NCBI GenBank assembly: GCA_019683695.1
Contig: JADGHX010000032.1
Location: forward strand, 1-33,582
DNA: 33,582 bases
Reading direction: 5' to 3'
Source of the DNA: Steroidobacteraceae bacterium
Lineage (GTDB): Bacteria > Pseudomonadota > Gammaproteobacteria > Steroidobacterales > Steroidobacteraceae
Under the pieces are notes generated by a model, which saw only the letters and a program-made list of their open reading frames with translations, did no database searches and was not told where the DNA came from. The position numbers were made by a program, and so were the translations under genes. This document shows, one piece after another, positions 24,487-33,107 of the stretch (positions are counted from its first letter, which is position 1; each line of letters starts with the position of its first letter).

Positions 24487-24518
24487 AAAAGCGAAGGCGG
24501 GCGTTGCCGCCCGCCTTC
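24487..24518 (-). terminator. Intrinsic terminator of the large TonB receptor
   Basis: A perfect 10-bp stem, GAAGGCGGGC paired with GCCCGCCTTC, with a 6-nt loop at 24493-24518. On the minus strand it is followed by GC then TTTT (24490-24487). It starts about 40 bp after the receptor stop codon. The short T tract makes it modest in strength. Confidence 0.75.
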
Positions 24519-24557
24519 AGCTTCCGCGTCCGTGCGCGAATCTCCTTCAGGGGGGAA

Positions 24558-27500
24558 TCAGAACCGCAGCTTCAGGTTCACGAAGTAGCGGCGACCGAGC
24601 ACGTCGTAGTACTGCGCGCTGGTCGAGGCCGCACCGCTCAGCACCGTCTGGCCGCCACCGGAGGTCGAGCCGATGTTCTGGATCTGCCCGGCGCCCACCC
24701 GCTCCGGATCGGTGTCGAACAGGTTGTCGATACCGCCGCTGATCGCGAGCTTGTCGGTGACATTCCAGTTGGCCGTGAGCGCGAACACGTCGTACGAGCC
24801 CGCCCCACCCACGGTCGTCTCCGGATCCGTGACGTAGTTGTTGCTGCGGATCGATGGCAGGTGCTGCCAGTTGAGCCCGATGTCCCAGCTCGGCAGGGTG
24901 TACCGGAAGGTCGTCACCGTTCTCCAGTCGAAGAGCGCGCCGCGCGTCGCGTTGCCGAGCGTGCCGGCGTTCTCGAGCGGCACCGCCGTCGGGTACTCCT
25001 GCGCCTCGAAGTTGAACAGCTTCGTGAACGACACGTTGACGCCGACCGCTCCGGGCAGGCTGAGGCCGATGTCCTCGAGCGCCGAACGCCAGGTGAAGTT
25101 CGCATCGAGGCCCGAGGTCTCGATCGTGCCGAGGTTCTCGAACCGCGAGTTCACCTGCAGTGACGCGCCGCTCACCTCATCGCGGATGATGTTGCGGCAG
25201 ACGCCGTTCGGGTCGTCGATCGAGTAGGTCGGGTTGCTGCGCCCATCCCGGTTGAAGCACAGGTCATAGGTCGTCTGCGCGCTGATCGTGGCGATCGCAT
25301 CCGTGATCCTGACCTTGTACCAGTCCAGAGCCAGGCTCATGTTCGAGAGCGCGGCGCTCTCGAAGGGCGAGGTCAGCACGACGCCCACCGTGTAGGTCTT
25401 GCCTTCCTCGCTGCGCAGATCGCGATTGCCGCTGCTCACCTGCAGGATCACGCCGTCGGCGCGCCCGCCCAGGTAGTTGTTGGGATCGAGGCTGAACTCG
25501 GACGTGTTGTTGCCGATCAGCGCTGCGCAGAGCGCCTGTGCAGCCGCGCGGTTCGGGTTGTTCGGGTGGTTGCCCGTGAGCTCACGCGTGTCCGCACGGC
25601 AGTAGTCCGGCGAGCGCATGGTCGTGGCGACGCTGCTTGCCTCGAGGAACAGCTCGTTGATGTTCGGCGCGCGGTTGGCGAGCTGATAGCCGCCACGGAA
25701 GCGCACGTAGTCGATGGGCGCCCAGCTGAAGAGTGCCTTGTAGGTCGGCACGCTGCCTGCCGTGTCGTAATCGGAGTAGCGGTAACCCAGCTCGAGCTCC
25801 AGGCTCTTGGCCATGAACTTGTCCCGCAGCAGCGGCACGAGCAACTCGCCGTAGGCCTCCTTCACGGTGGTCTTGCCCTCGACGTTCGCCTGGCCGAACG
25901 TGCCCACCGGAATGTCGATGATGGAGTTCACCTCGCGCTGCGCGTCGGGCAGGTACTGGAACTCGTTCTTGCGATAGGTCACACCCACCGCGGCACGCAG
26001 CTCGCCCGCCGGCAGATCGACCACGGCGCCCTGCGCGGTGGCTTCGTAGATGTCCTGCGTGAGGCGCGTGCGATCCGTGTAGTTCGCGGAAATCGCGTCG
26101 ATGCAGTCCTGGGAGATCTCGAACTTCTCGAAGATCGGCAGGCCGCTGGTGCACGTCACGCTGGTCGAGCCGGCGCCGTCGAACGTGTAGCCGCGGCCAT
26201 AGTTCGGCGCGGTGGCGATGGCGCGCCAACGCTCCGTGGACGCCCAGCCGATGTAGTCGAGGTCCGTGCGCGTGGCGCCGTGCGAGGCGTAAGCCTCCCA
26301 GGTCCAGTCGGAGAAGCCGAAATCACCGCGGAAGCCCGCGAGGATCTGATAGAGGTTGGTGTTGTTCTCGATGGTGCGCGAGGGCAGGAAGTTGAGCGTT
26401 CCGCCGAGATTCCAGCTTGCATCGGCACCGGAGATCACCACGGGCTGGCCCGTGTCGGGGTCATACGTCACGGGCGTCGTGCTGTTGCTGGTGGCGTTCG
26501 GGCCGCGGCTCGCGAGGAGCGCAGCGAGCTCCGGCGAAACCGGGAACGCCTGCGACTGGGTGCAGCCGCCCATGTCCGGGCAGTTGAGCCCATACGCGCC
26601 ACCGGCCCGGTATTCGGGCAACGTCTCACCATTGGGCCCGACGGAGGGACCGTAGATGTCATCGCCATGGGGAATCGTGGCGGCGAAGCCGCCCACCGCG
26701 CCCGTGGGCTGCAGCACCTGACGGTTCTTCGTGTTCACGAAGTTCACCGTCGTGAAGGCCTGCACGTGATCGTTCATCTTGAAATCGGCCTTGCCGAAGA
26801 GCGAGTAGCGCTCCATCGGGCTCGAATAGCGCAGGTCGAAGTTGTTCTCGACGAGCCGCCCGTCCGGCGCGATCTTGTAGTGCGGGTCGTTGGCGATGTC
26901 GCCATTGAACCCCAGCCCCTGCAGCTCCTGCTTGAACAGCGTGCCGTCGTCGTTCAGCAGGAAGGACGTGCTGATCGGCACGTTGTAGCCGGCGGGCCGA
27001 TCCGGGAAGAGGGCATTGGCGGCCGCCTGCGAAGGCCGGCCCGCCGTGGCGGTCGGCTCGTACTGGAAACGATTCATGCGGGCGGCCGACGTGGAGTTCG
27101 TCGTGGAGTCCTTGAGCGCGCTCGAGAAGAAGTCGCGATCGAGCGCCATCACCTCGCCACGCTCGGTCCACTCCACACCCAGCATGGCGTGGCCGCGCCC
27201 ATCGCCGAGGCTCGAGCCGAGGAGCATGCTGACGCGGTTTTCCTCGCCGTCGCCTTCCTCGGTGATCGCGGAGCGCACCTGCAGGTCGATGCCCTCGAAG
27301 TTGTTCTTCAGCTTGAAGTTGGTGACGCCCGCCAGCGCGTCGGCGCCGTACACGGCGGAGGCGCCACCGCTGATGATCTCCACGCTCTCGAGTGCGGAGG
27401 AGGGGATCGAGTTCGTGTCGATGACGAGGGTCGAGTTCGCCGGCTGCGCACGGTGACCATCGATCAGCACGAGCGTGCGGTTCGTGCCGAGGCCGCGCAT

Positions 27501-27863
27501 GTTGATGGTCGAGATACCCGGCGTGTTCGTGGCGCTCGGGAACACATCGGAGGTGTTGAACTGGGTGTTGGCGGGCACGAACTGGGGGAGCTTGTTGAGC
27601 ACACTCTCCACGGCCAGCGTGCTCGATTCCTCGAAGACCTGCTCCTCGACCGTGACCACCGGGCTTGCCGCCTCGAGGTCGCGCCTGACGATGCGCGAGC
27701 CGGTTACGGTGATTTCCGTAAGCTCCTGACCCGCTTCAGCTTCCTGCGCCCGGGTCACCGGCGAATGTGCCGTGGCGAGCGCGGCGGCCACCGCGGCGGC
27801 TACGAGCGACGGAGCCGGCAGACGGGCAAGGTGAAGCCTGGAATCAAAAAAAAGACGTGACAT
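24558..27863 (-). CDS. Large TonB-dependent receptor
   Basis: A 1101-aa outer-membrane receptor. The signal region at about 1-39 (SLVAAAVAAALATAHSPVTRA-QE) precedes ITVTGSRIVRRDLEAASPVV, the plug blocks MRGLGTNRTLVLIDGHRAQP and LESVEIISGGASAVYGADAL, and a long barrel ending in LGRRYFVNLKLRF. Extra loop cysteines (NCPDMGGC, TCTSGLP, QDCIDA, YCRADT) suggest disulfide-bridged extracellular loops. It belongs to the same broad subfamily as the receptor ending at 23943. It is a single-gene unit: ribosome site CAGGGGGGACT just before the ATG and a hairpin terminator downstream. No enzyme or regulator gene accompanies it, so the ligand is unknown. It is divergent from the glycosyltransferase-lyase fusion. 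Confidence 0.95.
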   Translation of the reverse strand: MSRLFFDSRLHLARLPAPSLVAAAVAAALATAHSPVTRAQEAEAGQELTEITVTGSRIVRRDLEAASPVVTVEEQVFEESSTLAVESVLNKLPQFVPANTQFNTSDVFPSATNTPGISTINMRGLGTNRTLVLIDGHRAQPANSTLVIDTNSIPSSALESVEIISGGASAVYGADALAGVTNFKLKNNFEGIDLQVRSAITEEGDGEENRVSMLLGSSLGDGRGHAMLGVEWTERGEVMALDRDFFSSALKDSTTNSTSAARMNRFQYEPTATAGRPSQAAANALFPDRPAGYNVPISTSFLLNDDGTLFKQELQGLGFNGDIANDPHYKIAPDGRLVENNFDLRYSSPMERYSLFGKADFKMNDHVQAFTTVNFVNTKNRQVLQPTGAVGGFAATIPHGDDIYGPSVGPNGETLPEYRAGGAYGLNCPDMGGCTQSQAFPVSPELAALLASRGPNATSNSTTPVTYDPDTGQPVVISGADASWNLGGTLNFLPSRTIENNTNLYQILAGFRGDFGFSDWTWEAYASHGATRTDLDYIGWASTERWRAIATAPNYGRGYTFDGAGSTSVTCTSGLPIFEKFEISQDCIDAISANYTDRTRLTQDIYEATAQGAVVDLPAGELRAAVGVTYRKNEFQYLPDAQREVNSIIDIPVGTFGQANVEGKTTVKEAYGELLVPLLRDKFMAKSLELELGYRYSDYDTAGSVPTYKALFSWAPIDYVRFRGGYQLANRAPNINELFLEASSVATTMRSPDYCRADTRELTGNHPNNPNRAAAQALCAALIGNNTSEFSLDPNNYLGGRADGVILQVSSGNRDLRSEEGKTYTVGVVLTSPFESAALSNMSLALDWYKVRITDAIATISAQTTYDLCFNRDGRSNPTYSIDDPNGVCRNIIRDEVSGASLQVNSRFENLGTIETSGLDANFTWRSALEDIGLSLPGAVGVNVSFTKLFNFEAQEYPTAVPLENAGTLGNATRGALFDWRTVTTFRYTLPSWDIGLNWQHLPSIRSNNYVTDPETTVGGAGSYDVFALTANWNVTDKLAISGGIDNLFDTDPERVGAGQIQNIGSTSGGGQTVLSGAASTSAQYYDVLGRRYFVNLKLRF

Positions 27864-28243
27864 GAAGTCCCCCCTGGAAGTTGCTGGACGCAGACACGCC
27901 CGGCGATTTCCGGACGATCCGCCGCACGCGTCCGCAGACGCTGAAACGAAGTTCGGGCGCGATCCCTCAATCGGAGCCTTCGCGGATCTGCGTCTGCGTC
28001 CGATGTGCGGTCAGGGTCAGGGGTACAAAACCTGCTTGAAGGGGGGCGGGCGAGGTCGCGTCTTCAGGGAGTGTCGTGTCGCGACCGGCGCCGGCCACCC
28101 GAGGCCTCCACCCCCAAGGCTTGAGCTGCGCAAGAGCCCACGTCCGACAGACTCGTAGCAGGACCTTCTCGTGGAAGCCGTCGCGCGCATCGCCGACTTC
28201 GTCCTTCGCATGCGTGCGATGCGTTCGTGCAAGGAGCTTGAGG
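27864..28243. promoter_or_regulatory. Divergent intergenic region, TonB receptor / fusion enzyme
   Basis: 380 bp without a supportable gene. It must hold both promoters. The only clear structure is a 7-bp dyad GGTCGCG (28054-28060) and CGCGACC (28080-28086) with a 19-bp spacer. No convincing -35/-10 pair or riboswitch fold was recognised. AAGGAG at 28231-28236 is the ribosome site of the fusion gene. Confidence 0.4.
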
Positions 28244-31200
28244 ATGGGCCCCCATCCTGGCGGATTGCGCGCGCTGCGCGTGCTCATCGCCATTGAGAAC
28301 ATGAGCTACACGTTCGATACGCGCGTGCGGAACATCGCGCGTACGCTCGAGCGCAACGGCTCGCGGGTATGGGTCATCTGCCCGCGCTACCCGGGCGACC
28401 CGCTCAAGCGGGTCGAAGGGGCGGTGACGGTTTACTTCTTTCCATTGCCGCCGCTGCCCGGGGGGCTGACCGGGCATGTGCTCGAGTACCTCTACAGCTT
28501 CGTTTCCATCACGGTGGCAACCCTGATCGCCTTCTTCCGGGTGCGCTTCGACGTCATCCACATTTGCAATCCCCCGGATATCTTCTTCCCGCTCGGGCGC
28601 CTCTGCCGCCTGCTCGGCCGCAAGTTCCTCTTCGACCAGCACGACCTCTGCCCGGAGTTGTGGCAGGTACGCTATCGAGAATCGCGTTTCATGCGCTCGG
28701 TGTTGCTCGCGCTCGAGCGTTCCACGCTCGCGTCGGCCAATCACGTGCTGAGCACGAGCGAAACCGCGCGAGAGCGGATCTGCCAGCGGGCGCGGATCCG
28801 CCGCAGTCACGTGACGCTCGTGCGCAATGGCCCGGATCTCGCCAATTTCCCGAGCCCCGCGGCGGACGACGCGGCTTCGGCAAACGTCATCGAGGTGGGC
28901 TACATCGGGGACATGAACCCGCAGGATGGCATCGATCACCTGCTGCGGGCCGCGCGCCACATTCGCTACACGCTCGGTCGCACGGACGTCCGGTTCGTGC
29001 TGATTGGCGATGGAAGCGCATCGGATTTGCTGCGGCAGCAGGTGGAGGCGATGCGCCTCAGCGATTGCGTGCAGTTCACCGGGAGAATGCGTCCGCAGGA
29101 TGCGATGCGTCGGCTTTCCGCGTGCACGCTGTGCGTGCAGCCGGACCTGAAGAATCCCTTCAACGACGCCTGTGTCATGGTGAAGTCGCTTGAATACATG
29201 GCGCTCGGCAAGCCGCTGGTGGCGTTCGACCTGAACGAGACGCGCCGCATCTGTGGCGAGGCGGCGCTCTATGCGACGAGCAATGATCATGAGAATCTCG
29301 CCAGGGCGATCCTGACGCTCGCGGATGATGAGGCGCTGCGCCGGCGGCTGGGTGAGGTCGGTCGCCGCCGTATCGAGCAAAGCCTCGCCTGGTCCTTTTC
29401 AGAGCGCCAGCTGCTCAAGGCGTACGCAAGACTCCGGCGCACGAAGAAGCCGCCTCCGCGGCGTGCGAGGGCCGCTTCCAAACGCATTCGCTGGTACTGG
29501 AACAGGATGCGCGCGATGTCTCCTTCCGAGTTGCAATCGCGCCTGATGGTCTCGGGCCGCACATGGATCTGGCGACATCGTCGAACCTGGGTCGCTCCCG
29601 CCCCGCGCGTCGTGAGTGCGGACGCCTGGCAACTGACGACGAATCTGAGCGAGGCGCGCGAGGAGGTTCGCCGCCTGCTCGCGGAGGCGGAGCAGGTGCT
29701 TGCGGGCCGCTTCGATCCGGATGCGTTACCGTTCGACCTCGCGCGGCCGGACTGGCACCTCGATCCGCAGACTGGCAAACGGCCGCCGCTCGACTCCGCG
29801 TTCCAGATCGATCGCCGCAATAGCGCCGTCGTCGGCAATGTGCGCAACATCTGGGAGCTGAACAGGCATCGTCACGTGACGCTGCTTGCGGCTGCGTATG
29901 CGGTGAGTCGCGACGAGCGATTCGCCGCGGAGGTGCACCGTCAGCTCACTTCGTGGATCGAGCAGAATCCCATCGCCTGCGGAGTGAACTGGCAAAGCGC
30001 GCTCGAGCTCGGTGTGCGTCTCATTGCATGGGTGTGGATCGAGCGGTTGTTGCGCGGCTCGCCACAGCACACCGCGTTGTTCGGTGAGAACGGGTGCCTC
30101 TGGCCAGCGGTGTACTGGCATCAATGGTTCATTGCCCGCAACCGTTCATTTGGCTCCTCCGCCAACCATCATCTGATCGGTGAAATGGCGGGGCTCTTCA
30201 TTGCGGCGACGGTGTGGCCCTTTTTTGAGGAGTCTGCCGCATGGCAGACGATGGCACGAAAGGCGCTGGAACAGCAGATCGCCGTGCAGACCTTCGCGAG
30301 CGGCATCCACCGCGAGCAGGCGTTCTCATACCATTGCCTTGCGCTCGAGCTGTTTCTGCTTGCCGCCGTCGAGGCAGAACGCAACGGCAACCCACTCAGC
30401 GCTGCATACCGCGAACGCATCGAGCACATGCTTGCGGTGATTCCGGTGCTCACCGATGCCGGCGGCAATTTGCCGCGCTATGGCGACGACGATGCCGGCA
30501 CCGCCTTGCAATTGCAGCCCACGGGCGCTTCACGCGTGGACTGGCTGTTTCGCCTGGGGCAGGCGTGCACGCGTCGTTGCCCGGCTGCGCCACGCCCGGG
30601 GGCCGGGATGCTCGCTGCGCTGTTGATCAGGCCGGATGTTTCGGGGCAGAGGAGCGGGCGCGTTCCGTCGCTTGCGACGACGCCGCAGGCATTCGAGGAC
30701 GCGGGGCTCTTTGTTCTGGTGAACCAACGCGGCACGCCGCGTGAGATGTTCTGCGTGGCCGACGCCGGGCCTCTCGGGTTCCTGCGGATCGCGGCGCATG
30801 GGCACGCGGACGCGCTGTCGTTCACGCTGAGTGTGGGTGGCGTGCCCGTGATCATCGATCCGGGCAGCGGCTGCTACTTCGTGGATTCGCAGATGCGCGC
30901 CTACTTCCGGAGCACTCGGGCACACAATACGGTCGTCGTGGATGGGCGCGATCAGTCCGAGCCGGCGGGTCCTTATCTGTGGCGTCGGCACGCGAGTTGT
31001 CAGGTGCTGCAATGGTCGCCGAGCGTTGACGGCGGCGAGCTGTATGCGGATCACGACGGCTATGCGCGGCTGGGAGACAGCGTGATTCACAGGCGTCGTC
31101 TGCAGCTCGCGGACGACCGGCTGCTCATCTCGGACGAGCTCGTTGGCCGCGGGCAGTACGACATCGAATGGCGCCTGCACTTCGCGCCCGAGTGCCACGT

Positions 31201-31456
31201 TGCGCTTCGCGGACTGAGCTGCGAGGCGTGCTGGAGCGGCGGGCGCCTCGAGATCGATCTGCCGCTGGGCTTTGCCTGGCATATCACGCGCGGTGGGCCC
31301 GATGGCGGGTGGTACTCGCCGGCGCGGCGGGCGAAACAGCCCACCGCAACGTTGATTGGCTCGTGTCGGGTGACGCTGCCTTACGTTTTTCATGCGCGAC
31401 TTCGCGCTGACGTCATGGTCGAGGAGGCGTCAATGCGGGCGCTTCCCAGCGCGTGA
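28244..31456 (+). CDS. Glycosyltransferase fused to heparinase II/III-like lyase
   Basis: One 1070-aa frame joining two enzymes. Residues 1 to about 400 are a GT4-type GT-B glycosyltransferase: RVLIAIENMSYTFDTRVRNI, FDQHDLCPELW, NVIEVGYIGDMNPQDG, and the donor-site block VKSLEYMALGKPLVAFDLNE. A basic linker (KKPPPRRARAASKR) follows. Residues 425-1070 match heparinase II/III or alginate-lyase-type proteins of exopolysaccharide loci: N641-H642-H643 with E647, Y696 in FSYHC, and H852/H854 in RIAAHGHADALSF, the expected catalytic positions. ATG 28244 is set by AAGGAG seven bases upstream. In polysaccharide clusters these are usually separate genes. No signal peptide is present, so the lyase half would be cytoplasmic unless exported otherwise. 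No other polysaccharide gene is in the window. Confidence 0.92.
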   Translation: MGPHPGGLRALRVLIAIENMSYTFDTRVRNIARTLERNGSRVWVICPRYPGDPLKRVEGAVTVYFFPLPPLPGGLTGHVLEYLYSFVSITVATLIAFFRVRFDVIHICNPPDIFFPLGRLCRLLGRKFLFDQHDLCPELWQVRYRESRFMRSVLLALERSTLASANHVLSTSETARERICQRARIRRSHVTLVRNGPDLANFPSPAADDAASANVIEVGYIGDMNPQDGIDHLLRAARHIRYTLGRTDVRFVLIGDGSASDLLRQQVEAMRLSDCVQFTGRMRPQDAMRRLSACTLCVQPDLKNPFNDACVMVKSLEYMALGKPLVAFDLNETRRICGEAALYATSNDHENLARAILTLADDEALRRRLGEVGRRRIEQSLAWSFSERQLLKAYARLRRTKKPPPRRARAASKRIRWYWNRMRAMSPSELQSRLMVSGRTWIWRHRRTWVAPAPRVVSADAWQLTTNLSEAREEVRRLLAEAEQVLAGRFDPDALPFDLARPDWHLDPQTGKRPPLDSAFQIDRRNSAVVGNVRNIWELNRHRHVTLLAAAYAVSRDERFAAEVHRQLTSWIEQNPIACGVNWQSALELGVRLIAWVWIERLLRGSPQHTALFGENGCLWPAVYWHQWFIARNRSFGSSANHHLIGEMAGLFIAATVWPFFEESAAWQTMARKALEQQIAVQTFASGIHREQAFSYHCLALELFLLAAVEAERNGNPLSAAYRERIEHMLAVIPVLTDAGGNLPRYGDDDAGTALQLQPTGASRVDWLFRLGQACTRRCPAAPRPGAGMLAALLIRPDVSGQRSGRVPSLATTPQAFEDAGLFVLVNQRGTPREMFCVADAGPLGFLRIAAHGHADALSFTLSVGGVPVIIDPGSGCYFVDSQMRAYFRSTRAHNTVVVDGRDQSEPAGPYLWRRHASCQVLQWSPSVDGGELYADHDGYARLGDSVIHRRRLQLADDRLLISDELVGRGQYDIEWRLHFAPECHVALRGLSCEACWSGGRLEIDLPLGFAWHITRGGPDGGWYSPARRAKQPTATLIGSCRVTLPYVFHARLRADVMVEEASMRALPSA

Positions 31457-31960
31457 GCGCTGATACACGTTCTGTGCTTGCGGCGCGGCGCGCTGTCGTC
31501 TGATGCGCGGCGTTGGGGCTGCGGCGTGTATTGGATCCGTGGCCGCGTTCGGGAAGAGCGCGGAGCGCGGCTCCGGGCGGGCGGCGATCGGCCGCGCGAG
31601 GGTGTGCCGCTCGCAACCGGCGCGCATCCGGCCGGTGCAGTTGATGGGCGCCGCCCGGTGCTCATGTGAATAGGGCAGTGGGCTGCTCGAGTAGCGCACG
31701 AGCTTCGGTTACAGAGACGCGCGGGCGGCTGCGTTGCCTTGCGCGCCGGAAGCTCCGGCACACCCTCGCGCGCGCGGGCGTGGTCGCGACCTGCACCGCG
31801 TTCTTGACGAAATACCTGAGCCAATTTGCGGGCGTTCTGCGCGTCTCTCCCTTATGAGTGAGGGCCTGCACTGACCAACGGTTTGCCGCGGGCAATTCCT
31901 CTGGTGAATGGTGTCGGCGCGGCCGCTCCTTCATCGTCCTCGCAACTGGAGGGAGCAGCT
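31457..31960. other. Gene-free stretch, no clear features
   Basis: 504 bp between the fusion enzyme and the small secreted-protein gene. Reading frames on both strands are short and lack ribosome sites or family resemblance. A TTGACG at 31804-31809 has no matching -10. GGAGGGAG at 31948-31955 is the ribosome site of the following gene. It could hold decayed coding sequence; nothing is recognisable. Confidence 0.5.
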
Positions 31961-32326
31961 ATGGCATACCGCAACTCGATCTGGACACTGCTGACACTCG
32001 CGGTGCTTGCAGGCGCGGTCGCTCCGGTGCGCGCCGACACCCCCGCGGGCGCGCACAGCTCCCACGCAGCTCAGCCTTCGAGCGCATCGCCTGCGTGCGA
32101 AGGTTTGGCTCAGGACGAGGCGCGCCAACGCGCTCAGGACGCGCAGCGCGCTGGCGCCCACCGAATTGCTGCGCAGTGCTTCCGCGTGGCCGGAGATCAC
32201 GTGCGCGCCGACCGTGCTCTGGTTCGCGCCTCCGCCGATACGAGCGAGGTGTCCGGGCGCAAGGCGGCGGAGACCATCGAGAGCGCAAAGCTGCAGGCCC
32301 GCCGGCTGCGCGAGGCGTTCCGTTGA
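31961..32326 (+). CDS. Small secreted protein of unknown function
   Basis: A 121-aa protein with a clear signal peptide (IWTLLTLAVLAGAVAPVRA, residues 7-25), then a Ser/Ala/His-rich spacer. The Ala/Arg/Gln-rich helical domain has two cysteines (SPACEGLAQDEARQRAQDA and AQCFRVAGD). The helical part, with QRAGAHRIAAQCFRVAGD and ADRALVRASAD, resembles a single TPR-like helical hairpin; this is a guess. The ATG at 31961 follows GGAGGGAG at a spacing of 5; the frame extends upstream to 31883 without a ribosome site. A strong hairpin begins 25 bp after the stop, so it is likely monocistronic. No family recognised. Confidence 0.75.
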   Translation: MAYRNSIWTLLTLAVLAGAVAPVRADTPAGAHSSHAAQPSSASPACEGLAQDEARQRAQDAQRAGAHRIAAQCFRVAGDHVRADRALVRASADTSEVSGRKAAETIESAKLQARRLREAFR

Positions 32327-32351
32327 TCAACCGGCAGGCGGAGCGCGAGCA

Positions 32352-32392
32352 GCTGAGGCGCGCGGCTCACCCACGAAGCCGCGCGCTTCAGC
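32352..32392. terminator. Long-stem hairpin after secreted-protein gene
   Basis: A 16-bp stem with a single G-T wobble, between GCTGAGGCGCGCGGCT (32352-32367) and AGCCGCGCGCTTCAGC (32377-32392), with a 9-nt loop. It starts 25 bp past the stop codon. No T tract follows, so it may be a terminator without U-run or an RNA-stabilising structure. Its right arm coincides with the first unit of the downstream repeats. Confidence 0.6.
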
Positions 32393-33107
32393 GCGAACGT
32401 CGCCCCCGCGCGTAGCTCGTGCCCGTAGGCGCCGTTTGGGCGGTGCTCGGTGACAGGGGCGAATGGCGCATTCCAGCGGGAACATCATCGCCGTGCCGCC
32501 CACGCCAGCGCGTTGCCGCGCATGACATTTCGCGTATCACGCCAACGGCCAGTCTCTATGGCAATCACGCGCTCAGCTCAGCGTCGCATGCACGACCGGT
32601 AAAGCCTGAGCACCGCGTCTCAGCAGGAACGTGCCAGCAGTTCCAGCGGGAACGTGCCAGCCGTGTGTGTGGCCCCGTGCCCCCGCTGTCGCGTCATGTG
32701 CTTCGCCCTCTACGCTCGCAGCCGATCGCAATTTCATCGCACGCCCGCCTCAGCGGGTGCCGCGTTCCTGGGAGAGCACGGCACCATGCGTGGCTCGTGC
32801 CAGCGCGCCTGCCGCACAAAGCCCTGCGCGCAGCACGCTAGCCGACGGTTGATTTCATCGCACTATCGACTCAGCGACGCATACACGACCGGTAAAGTGA
32901 GGTGCCGGGCGAACACCGCATTTCAGCGAGAGGGCGGCCACCGTGCGTAGCTCGTGCCAGCGCGCTGGCCGCACGAGTCCCTTGCGCGCAGCACGCTAGC
33001 CAATGGTCCATTCCATCGCGCGCTCAACTCATCGGCGCATGCGCGACCGACAAAGCGGGAGGAGGTGGCAGCGAATGCCGCGCTTCAGCGGGAATCTCTT
33101 CTCCGCG
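32387..33107. repeat. Decayed ~158-bp tandem repeats ending in HNH gene
   Basis: About five diverged units. The last two are clearest: TGCGCGCAGCACGCTAGCC is identical at 32825-32843 and 32983-33001 (offset 158), and CTCGTGCCAGCGCGC is identical at 32794 and 32951. CACGACCGGTAAAG recurs at 32591 and 32884. TTCAGCG-type anchors recur near 32387, 32471, 32641, 32921 and 33083. The last unit lies inside the 3' end of the HNH endonuclease gene, so the array looks like repeated duplication of that gene's tail, with decay increasing away from it. No protein-coding signal is seen in 32393-33023. Confidence 0.75.

Noticed and set aside
25566-27860. 764-aa open frame on the plus strand
   Set aside because: Antisense to the large TonB receptor; low-complexity Arg/Val/Glu composition and no ribosome site. 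Shadow of biased codon use.
31804-31832. Sigma-70 promoter for the small secreted-protein gene
   Set aside because: A TTGACG is present but no acceptable -10 lies 16-18 bp downstream.
32387-33107. CRISPR array
   Set aside because: Repeat units are about 158 bp, diverged and contiguous, without short constant repeats and unique spacers, and there are no cas genes.
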